Shown here: positions 21,544 through 27,053 of the stretch, piece after piece
Position numbering within the stretch: position 1 is the first letter of the stretch
Layout: every line of letters begins with the position of its first letter
Virus record (IMG/VR): IMGVR_UViG_3300008450_000369
Span: 1-27,053 of that record
From: a virus
DNA length: 27,053 bases
Strand: one strand, 5' to 3'
Program-made: the position numbers and the translations under genes
The notes under the pieces: generated by a model
What the model was told of the DNA's origin: nothing
Database searches by the model: none
Seen by the model: the letters and a program-made list of their open reading frames with translations, nothing else

Positions 21544-23424
21544 TTAATCTTTGATGAGTTCCTCGTTTAGATATATACCAGCTGATTTTTCTTCCTCAAA
21601 TACTAATTTCTTTTTTAATCCTTCTAATATAGTTCTATTCTTAAGATACTCATTTCTATTACTTTCTAATGCTAATGGTGAACCACCTTTATAATTAGTT
21701 GTACCAAATGATTCTTGATCATCAGTTTTATTATCTACTCTACCTAATCTATCACGACCAAGTGCATTATCTTGAGTATTTATATTACTTACTTTTTCTT
21801 TAGGACGACCCAATGGTGTTTTTTCATCATATGTCTCAGGTACAGTACCATGATTTTTAGTATTACCATATAAATAAGCTAAATCATGTGGTGTACCATA
21901 AGATTTACCTGTTTCTAATGGATCATTACCTTCTTCTTTAATCTGGTTTAAACGGAAATCACGTTTGGCATCTTCACGTATTAAATCTCTATATTCATTA
22001 TATTCATCATCACTAAAATGAAATATATTATCATAAATCCAATCAGAAGGCATTAATTTTTTCTCTAAAATATTACCAGCTAATTCTACTTTTTCTTTCA
22101 ATAAAGCAACACGTTCTTGATCATATATAATTGAAGGAGTTGTTAAATTTAATTCAAAGTTAGTTAATGATTCTTCAGTATAACCTTGAGTATACAAATG
22201 AATTAAAGCTATTTTATATAATTCTGATATTAAAATACGTTGTATACGTTCAATTGTGCGGGCAAATCTAATATCTTCAGCGGCTAATGTTGCTTTACCT
22301 GTTAAATCTTTCTCATAACCCATAAATGCTTTAGGTACTTTTAGGGCGGCGAATAATTTATCTCTTAAATATTCAACATCCTTAATACCATCATATTCTA
22401 AACCTTTAGTAGTATCAATTTTAGTAGCCGCATCATTACCACGAATTGGAATATAAAAATCTTCCATCATGTTTTGCATATTATACTTCAAATTGTAATC
22501 ACCAGTTTGAGGATCAATATATGGTGTACGTTTCATAGTATTAACTGTTTTCTGCATGAAAGCTTCAACTTCATTTGGATTAATACCAGCAACATTAATA
22601 TAAAAAACACGTTTTTCAGGTGCACGAACAATACGATGTACTAACATAGCATCTTCCATCAGTGTGTATTGTTTAAATAACCTACGAGCAGGTTCAATAT
22701 AACTTCTACCATATGGTAAAAAGTTAGTATCTGATAATAAACGGAAATGTGCTATTTCATAGTTATCAAAATATACTCCTCTAGGTTGATTAGCACCTGG
22801 TATATTGTAATAACCATATTCTCCAGCTGATAAACCTTCAGGGTCATATCTAAATCTTACAGATGATGGATTTTCACGATCATATAGTTCTTGTCTTTCA
22901 ATATGATAAGCAGTATATGGAATAACATTATAAACACCATATTTTTCTGCTATTTCTAGTTTTAAGAAAAAGTCACCATACTTACACATTTGGCGAGTCC
23001 AGGACCATAAATTAAATTCTATATTTAAAACATCATAGAATAAATTATATAGTATTTTTTGAATGTCTTCATCACTTGATTTAATATGAAGTACTTCACC
23101 TTGTTCATTTTTAAGAGTACACTCATCAGCTATAATATCTAAAGCAGAAGCTACAATAGCATCACCATCCATAACATCATATTCTGAGTATAATTGAGTA
23201 CGTAATGTTTGATAGTTAAAGTTTTGTTGATAACCGTATAATGAGGTTGGACTAGTTGTGTAAATTCTATTAAATCTATCTAATAATGAATTAGTTTCTA
23301 TTTCACCTGAACGCTGGATAGCGTTAACATCCACTACTTTAAGTTCATTACCTCCAACATTACGTATTACTACATCTGTTGAAAATAATCGTTTTAATCG
23401 TGTAAATATGCTTGTATCTGCCAT
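21544..23424 (-). CDS. Portal vertex protein, gp20-like
   Basis: 626 residues, against 524 in T4 gp20. SEYDVMDGDAIVASALDIIA near 80-99 and the block with CKYGDFFLKLEI near 147-158 are the conserved portal N-terminal region. MLVHRIVRAPEKRVFYINVA near 258-275, then FMQKTVNTMKRTPYIDPQTG, YNMQNMMEDFYIPIRG and LRDKLFAALKVPKAFMG match T4 YRAPERRIFYVDVG...VMNTMKN...NMSMTEDYW...ALYMALRVP. The last 95 residues or so (from about 530) are polar and low in complexity, an extension relative to T4. Twelve subunits form the ring through which DNA enters and to which the neck binds; it also starts prohead assembly on the scaffold. It follows the terminase gene by 13 bases. Identification is strong. Confidence 0.95.
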   Translation of the reverse strand: MADTSIFTRLKRLFSTDVVIRNVGGNELKVVDVNAIQRSGEIETNSLLDRFNRIYTTSPTSLYGYQQNFNYQTLRTQLYSEYDVMDGDAIVASALDIIADECTLKNEQGEVLHIKSSDEDIQKILYNLFYDVLNIEFNLWSWTRQMCKYGDFFLKLEIAEKYGVYNVIPYTAYHIERQELYDRENPSSVRFRYDPEGLSAGEYGYYNIPGANQPRGVYFDNYEIAHFRLLSDTNFLPYGRSYIEPARRLFKQYTLMEDAMLVHRIVRAPEKRVFYINVAGINPNEVEAFMQKTVNTMKRTPYIDPQTGDYNLKYNMQNMMEDFYIPIRGNDAATKIDTTKGLEYDGIKDVEYLRDKLFAALKVPKAFMGYEKDLTGKATLAAEDIRFARTIERIQRILISELYKIALIHLYTQGYTEESLTNFELNLTTPSIIYDQERVALLKEKVELAGNILEKKLMPSDWIYDNIFHFSDDEYNEYRDLIREDAKRDFRLNQIKEEGNDPLETGKSYGTPHDLAYLYGNTKNHGTVPETYDEKTPLGRPKEKVSNINTQDNALGRDRLGRVDNKTDDQESFGTTNYKGGSPLALESNRNEYLKNRTILEGLKKKLVFEEEKSAGIYLNEELIKD

Positions 23425-23426
23425 GT

Positions 23427-23436
23427 TTATAAATAT
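23427..23436 (-). promoter_or_regulatory. ATATTTATAA element in the terminase-portal gap
   Basis: Exact copy in the 13-base gap between the terminase stop and the portal ATG, only 2 bases before the start codon. If it acts as a promoter, transcription would begin inside the coding region, so at this place another role or a longer-range signal has to be considered. Confidence 0.35.
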
Positions 23437-23437
23437 A

Positions 23438-25027
23438 TTATATTAACCATTTAATGTCTTCTTTTGATCCGTTCACATCCATGTTCCAATTTTTAGTTGG
23501 TGAATAGTTGTTAGGTGAGTATACTGCTGAGTTATATGATGTTTTTGTAAAACTATTCAATATTGATTTTGATAATTGAGTTCCACTTTCACCAAAACGT
23601 AAAGCTGTATCTCTAACATATAATCCAATACCAAAACTCATTACTAAGTCATCATTATAACCTGTTTGTGCTTCTGCTCTACCATTTTTCCAAATGAATA
23701 CTTTCATTTCTTCAATTAAACGTTTAGATTGAATAACAACACTTCTTTCGTTCACATATTCTCTAAATTTATTAACAACCATTGGTCTTGTTTTTAGTGA
23801 GTTTGTGAAACCAGGTGTTAAATTATCATTATTTCCATACTTATCAAAATAAGTAGAGGCTTCTGTTTTCTCATTTTTGGGTGAATGGTATAGATTTCTA
23901 TACCCTCTTTCTATTACTGTCTGAATAGTGGCCCAACCCATAGTAGCATTTTCTATTACTAATAAAGCTTCATTGTATTCAGAAGCTATACCAACTAATA
24001 AATGTCCAAATTCAGTAGTTGAAAGTTGACCTTTAAATTCAGCTACTTGAGTATTAGATTCAATATCAATAACATGGAACGCTGAGTGATCCTTACCATC
24101 ACCACGAGCAACATCAGCTACAACCATATATTGGCGTGAGTAATCAACTGGTTCCCATACCCAAAGATTCTTGTCTGCACCTCTTCTTTCAATAGGTTCT
24201 TTTACATATGTTTTTTCGTAAAACTCTAAGAATTCATTAATAAAAACAACATCACCTGAAGTGCTAAAGTCACAATCACATTCTTGGGCTGCTAATCTTG
24301 GATCACCTAATAATTCATCTTGTTGTTTTCTCCATAATTCATCTCTTTCAGGATGAACATCCCATGGTAATTTAATAGGTAAAAATTTCTTACCAGTACC
24401 ATCATCTACTGATGATTCAGCAGCAACCCACATTTTATGGAACCAATTGCCTGTACCATAAGGTGTAGATAATACAATAGCTCCACCACCAGTAGCTAAG
24501 GTTTGTTGTGCAGAAGCCCATGTCTCAGCTATATTATCAACAAACGCTGCCTCATCAATTATTAGTAATGATACTGCTTCTGAGCGTGCAGCATCACTAT
24601 TTGAAGATTTAGCTTTTACAGTTGATCCATTTGATAATTTTAAACTTAATCTGTTATTTTCAACTGATGGTATTTTTAACCATGAAGGTAAATTATCAAA
24701 CATAAATCGTACCTTGGTAACCATGTTTTTAGCTGTTTCTTGAGTTGTAGCTAAACACAATATGTTTTTATCTTTATGGAATAACATTAACCATAAAGAA
24801 TAACCAGCTGTAAGTGTTGAAATACCTAATTGACGTGATTTTAAGACAATAGAATATGGATTATCACGCCATAAATTTAGTACTTTACCCTGAAATGGGT
24901 ATAAATTGAAAATTATTCGACCACGTTGTGGATGTTGTATATAACAATATTTACGCATAAAGTGAGCCGGATCTTGGGCACATTTTATGTATTCTTGTCT
25001 TATTATTTCTTTTAAGTCTTGGCTCAT
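23438..25027 (-). CDS. Terminase large subunit, gp17-like
   Basis: 529 residues, against 610 in T4 gp17. ATPase domain: adenine-binding YPFQ at 43-46, a deviant Walker A KSRQLGIST at 63-71 (Ile where T4 has the usual Lys, with Lys63 just before, as in many phage terminases), Walker B LLIIDEAAF at 154-162, and coupling motif STPYGTGNWF at 187-196. Nuclease domain: VVADVARGDGKDHSAF at 302-317 with Asp305, VIEN with Glu359, and YNDDLVMS at 457-464, which together give the three acidic residues expected of the RNase H-like nuclease. The protein packages DNA into the prohead through the portal and cuts concatemers. It overlaps the stop of the membrane-protein gene by one base. No small terminase subunit could be recognised in the window. 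Confidence 0.96.
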   Translation of the reverse strand: MSQDLKEIIRQEYIKCAQDPAHFMRKYCYIQHPQRGRIIFNLYPFQGKVLNLWRDNPYSIVLKSRQLGISTLTAGYSLWLMLFHKDKNILCLATTQETAKNMVTKVRFMFDNLPSWLKIPSVENNRLSLKLSNGSTVKAKSSNSDAARSEAVSLLIIDEAAFVDNIAETWASAQQTLATGGGAIVLSTPYGTGNWFHKMWVAAESSVDDGTGKKFLPIKLPWDVHPERDELWRKQQDELLGDPRLAAQECDCDFSTSGDVVFINEFLEFYEKTYVKEPIERRGADKNLWVWEPVDYSRQYMVVADVARGDGKDHSAFHVIDIESNTQVAEFKGQLSTTEFGHLLVGIASEYNEALLVIENATMGWATIQTVIERGYRNLYHSPKNEKTEASTYFDKYGNNDNLTPGFTNSLKTRPMVVNKFREYVNERSVVIQSKRLIEEMKVFIWKNGRAEAQTGYNDDLVMSFGIGLYVRDTALRFGESGTQLSKSILNSFTKTSYNSAVYSPNNYSPTKNWNMDVNGSKEDIKWLI

Positions 25028-25587
25028 TATTTACCTATTTTCCAGTACATTCTAAAGTTTATAACTGGAGATAGGTTATTATTGACACCAAAGCCTAGTC
25101 CATATGCTTTATCATTTTTTGTTTTGAGCATAAGTTCAGGACCTACATAATTAAAACCACTTCTACTACCTCCTAAACCAAAACCATAGTAGTATTGAGT
25201 TTCTTTCAAATACTTTTCATGAGTTATGGTTATTGTTGGATATATAACTTTATAATTTACTTGTCTAGCTATTATTTTATTTGTTGTTACAGAATCGTTT
25301 ATAACAATTTTAACACTATCTGTACCTACAGTATCTATGTAGTTATATAAGGTATAGAATTCTTTTAATATAGCCAAGCTATCTACAGGAGAAAGAAAAG
25401 TATCTATATTTACTTCAGTTTTAGTTTTCCATTTAGGAACATACACTGGAGTTTCTTTGTTGATAGTATCATACTTAATTTCAACCTTAGTTTTAGTGAT
25501 TGTCTCTCCAGGAGAAGAACATTGTCGTTGCAAAAGTAATACAACGACAAGTATCCCTATAATAATATATTCTATTTTTATTTTCAA
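25027..25587 (-). CDS. Membrane-anchored protein (186 aa), possible spanin-like, TTG start
   Basis: 186 residues. The only plausible start is TTG at 25585-25587, two bases after the previous stop; no ATG occurs before the middle of the protein. Residues 7-19 (YIIIGILVVVLLL) form one membrane segment, followed by QRQCSS. The cysteine lacks a proper lipobox, so an N-terminal anchor with the rest outside the cytoplasm is more likely than a lipoprotein. The middle is strand-rich and charged (TKTKVEIKYDTINKE, KWKTKTEVNIDTFL). The C-terminus alternates Gly and aromatic residues (YYYGFGLGGSRSGFNYVG, then YGLGFGVNN, INFRMYWKIG), like outer membrane beta strands. A lysis role bridging both membranes is one idea; a virion-associated or superinfection role is another. 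The reading frame is convincing, the function is open. Confidence 0.68.
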   Translation of the reverse strand: MKIKIEYIIIGILVVVLLLQRQCSSPGETITKTKVEIKYDTINKETPVYVPKWKTKTEVNIDTFLSPVDSLAILKEFYTLYNYIDTVGTDSVKIVINDSVTTNKIIARQVNYKVIYPTITITHEKYLKETQYYYGFGLGGSRSGFNYVGPELMLKTKNDKAYGLGFGVNNNLSPVINFRMYWKIGK

Positions 25588-25589
25588 AA

Positions 25590-26243
25590 TTAACCTATTA
25601 CACTACTAACTAAATCCATTACATCAATACCTTTAGCTTTGAATAATTTTTTAACTTCAGGTTTGTTGATAATTTGTTTTACTACAGCTAAGTCTGGTGA
25701 TTTAGCTCTTTCTTTAGTAGACATTTTTTCAAGTTTTGCTACTTTGTTACGAATAGCTGTATTTAGTTTTTCAAATTTAGCTTTTTCTTCAGAATCTAAT
25801 TTTTCAGCTCCAATATCACCAAATTCTTTTTCACCTGCTGCCACATCAATATCAGATGGCATTTCTTTTTCAAAATCTTCTTCACCATCTTTTGGAGTAG
25901 TTACTTTATCCATTTTGGGAGCAGGAGCAGATTTAGGAGCTGGGGCACCAGCTGATGTACTAACTATATTTCTGTCTGCTAAATCTTGCATTAATTTACG
26001 GAAACCAGGATTGTTAAATGCTGCTGGATCTTTTTTAAATTCTTTAGCTAAATCTGCTATAGCCATTTCACCTTTATCTACTAAATATTGTAATGCTAAT
26101 TTTGTATTTCCTTTAGCGGCGTCTACTACTTTTTCTAAAGATGGTTTATCTTTAACATTATAGATTACTTTAGCTCTAGCCATTTCATCTAAAGCGATAT
26201 CTAATTCTTCACGAATAATTTGACGAATACTAATTTTTTCCAT
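25590..26243 (-). CDS. Protein of unknown function (217 aa) with N-terminal IREEL helix
   Basis: 217 residues. The first 22 (MEKISIRQIIREELDIALDE) form an amphipathic helix with L-D-E, similar to the KLRSALRSLIKEELNLKEID segment of the 508-aa protein and, more loosely, to the start of the 212-aa protein. Residues 30-95 are helical (SLEKVVDAAKGNTKLALQYL, DLAKEFKKDPAAFNNPGFRK). Residues 96-140 are an Ala/Pro/Lys/Asp/Glu linker, and 150-217 form a second helical domain ending KLFKAKGIDVMDLVSSVIG. No catalytic motif is seen. A small terminase role was considered because it precedes the large terminase region, but there is no convincing DNA-binding or oligomerisation signature. Its copy of the upstream element is 13 bases before the ATG. 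Confidence 0.7.
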   Translation of the reverse strand: MEKISIRQIIREELDIALDEMARAKVIYNVKDKPSLEKVVDAAKGNTKLALQYLVDKGEMAIADLAKEFKKDPAAFNNPGFRKLMQDLADRNIVSTSAGAPAPKSAPAPKMDKVTTPKDGEEDFEKEMPSDIDVAAGEKEFGDIGAEKLDSEEKAKFEKLNTAIRNKVAKLEKMSTKERAKSPDLAVVKQIINKPEVKKLFKAKGIDVMDLVSSVIG

Positions 26244-26256
26244 GGTTTATGTTTAT

Positions 26257-26266
26257 GTATAAATAT
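26257..26266 (-). promoter_or_regulatory. ATATTTATAC element before 217-aa gene
   Basis: One-mismatch copy, 13 bases before the start of the 217-aa gene, which heads the cluster ending with the terminase. Confidence 0.42.
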
Positions 26267-26790
26267 TATAGAGACAATGCTTCTTTAATTTGTTGTATTC
26301 TTTCCTCAGTAGTTCCTGATATTTTAATCAGTCTATTAGGTGGATACTCATTTAACATTGCTTGTATAACCATATCTATTTTCATACGATAATCAGGATC
26401 AGTAGTTCTAACACCATTATCTTCTAACTCAACACCTTCAGGTGATACATAAAATATAATATCATACATTTTAGTTAATGGTATGGATGCTTTAACAAAT
26501 ATTTCTTTTTGAGAAAATTCAATAGACTTAGCACTAAATGTAAAAGCACATACATCATAAACTGTTCTATCTGTGATAATATTTTCTTGTAATAATTCAC
26601 TAGCACGTTCAGCCATGAATACAAACTGTCCTGGTAATGTAGAATCAGTATTTAATGGTATTCCTAAATTACTTAAGTATTTACTACGTTCAGTAGCAGT
26701 TTGATAATCTTTAAATTGCTCTAATTCTTTCAGAGCATTGACAAGTGTAGTTTTACCTACACTCATTGTTCCTGTTAATCCTATCTTCAT
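26266..26790 (-). CDS. P-loop nucleotide kinase-like ATPase (AAA_28/NadR-like)
   Basis: 174 residues. The N-terminus MKIGLTGTMSVGKTTLVNAL contains Walker A GTMSVGKT at 7-14. Further on are FVFMAERASELLQENIITDR, with the DR pair typical of the kinase fold after the hydrophobic strand, DVCAFTFSAK, and IIFYVSPEGVELEDNGVRTT with a likely lid region (RTTDPDYRMKID). The C-terminal part, NEYPPNRLIKISGTTEERIQ, is the usual end of this fold. The overall length and motif order match the AAA_28 / NadR nicotinamide-riboside-kinase-like group; a deoxynucleotide kinase is a possible alternative. The substrate cannot be read from the sequence. The gene begins one base after the stop of the 80-aa gene, so the two are coupled. 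Confidence 0.78.
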   Translation of the reverse strand: MKIGLTGTMSVGKTTLVNALKELEQFKDYQTATERSKYLSNLGIPLNTDSTLPGQFVFMAERASELLQENIITDRTVYDVCAFTFSAKSIEFSQKEIFVKASIPLTKMYDIIFYVSPEGVELEDNGVRTTDPDYRMKIDMVIQAMLNEYPPNRLIKISGTTEERIQQIKEALSL

Positions 26791-26791
26791 A

Positions 26792-27034
26792 TTAAGTTCT
26801 TGCTTTTGTTCCTGGCATTTTATAAAATGGTAAACCTACTAATTGTTTTTTACGTGCTTTCCATTCCTTTTCAGAGTATTGAATACCATATAAATAATAT
26901 TCACGTTTTTTATTATCACCTTCAGGTATTAAAGCGGGTCCATCCCAATTATGGAGTTTAGAATCCCAAATATACATTATAGTACCATCTGGTTTTGTAT
27001 ATTTTTTTGATTGTGGAAATTCAGTTTTTGACAT
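26792..27034 (-). CDS. Small protein (80 aa) with GPA-YYxxG motif
   Basis: 80 residues: MSKTEFPQSKKYTKPDGTIM and onward. The core, LHNWDGPALIPEGD followed by KREYYLYGIQYSEKEWK (about 27-58), follows a motif family frequent in T4-like and other large phages: [LW]Hxx[DN]GPA, a short Gly/charged turn, YY[LV].G, then a polar helix. It resembles a single unit of the MORN-like repeats found in some phage and antitoxin proteins. The C-terminal 20 residues are basic. The biochemical role is unknown. Only 19 bases upstream are in the window, and they are entirely A/T with no clear signal, so its promoter cannot be judged. The ATG start is the first in frame and fits the short KTEFPQSKKY leader. Confidence 0.7.
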   Translation of the reverse strand: MSKTEFPQSKKYTKPDGTIMYIWDSKLHNWDGPALIPEGDNKKREYYLYGIQYSEKEWKARKKQLVGLPFYKMPGTKART

Positions 27035-27053
27035 AGAAATATATTATATATAA

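Noticed and set aside
25639-26163. Plus-strand open frame of 174 codons
   Set aside because: Antisense shadow of the 217-aa gene, with composition that mirrors its Lys/Ala/Glu codons and no neighbouring plus-strand genes.
25590-26243. 217-aa protein as the small terminase subunit (gp16)
   Set aside because: Only position near the large subunit speaks for it; there is no helix-turn-helix or typical central coiled coil, and the linker-rich layout does not fit.
245-26266. TATAAATA copies as T4-type late promoters firing rightwards on the plus strand
   Set aside because: They would transcribe antisense to every gene, and there are no plus-strand genes to serve. Position before minus-strand starts suggests a role for the minus strand.

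Overview
The window is part of a T4-like contractile-tailed phage (myovirus) genome, mostly its head and neck module with the start of its tail module. Every supported gene is on the minus strand, so transcription runs from position 27053 towards 1. DNA is AT-rich, genes are tightly packed, several junctions overlap by one base (TAATG), and no host-type genes are present. Most starts lack a Shine-Dalgarno sequence and have A/T-rich leaders. With the style of the fibre proteins, this hints at a Bacteroidota host and an aquatic environmental phage, but that is inference.

Layout in transcription order. 27034-25027: an 80-aa protein with a GPA/YYxxG motif, a P-loop nucleotide kinase-like protein, a 217-aa unknown and a short membrane-anchored protein. 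25027-21544: large terminase (gp17-like) and portal (gp20-like). 21508-17845: three proteins of unknown function where T4 has its prohead-core genes, then the prohead protease (gp21-like). 17635-14876: acidic scaffold (gp22-like) and major capsid protein (gp23-like), a pair bracketed by two strong hairpin terminators. 14795-14127: PhoH-like ATPase. 14097-10659: a small virion-type protein, neck proteins gp13- and gp14-like, and a gp15-like tail terminator with an extra C-terminal domain. 10659-2780: a cluster of Ser/Thr/Gly-rich fibre-like proteins (127, 680, 930 and 689 aa) with two small paralogous helical proteins in between. 2777-1: three small proteins, the tail sheath (gp18-like) and the beginning of the tail tube protein (gp19-like, cut by the window edge).

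The genes make one assembly line. The scaffold and core proteins shape a prohead on the portal, the capsid protein forms the shell, and the protease removes the core and trims the capsid protein. The terminase packs DNA through the portal. The gp13/14/15-like proteins close the head and join it to the sheath and tube. The fibres bind the host. The gene order is rearranged relative to T4, where 13-14-15-16-17-18-19-20-21-22-23 are contiguous.

The most notable signals are: (i) an element reading ATATTTATAA on the coding strand in the gap before most gene clusters, whose reverse complement contains TATAAATA, the T4 late promoter; (ii) a 15-residue segment shared by the capsid protein and an unknown 212-aa head-module protein, similar also at nucleotide level; (iii) a foldable leader RNA before the 689-aa fibre gene with a GGAAGUAGG segment resembling the glutamine riboswitch family; (iv) an isolated scaffold-capsid transcription unit with its own palindrome-rich leader and the clearest Shine-Dalgarno in the window. 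No gene-free stretch exceeds 300 bases; the longest is 17636-17844.
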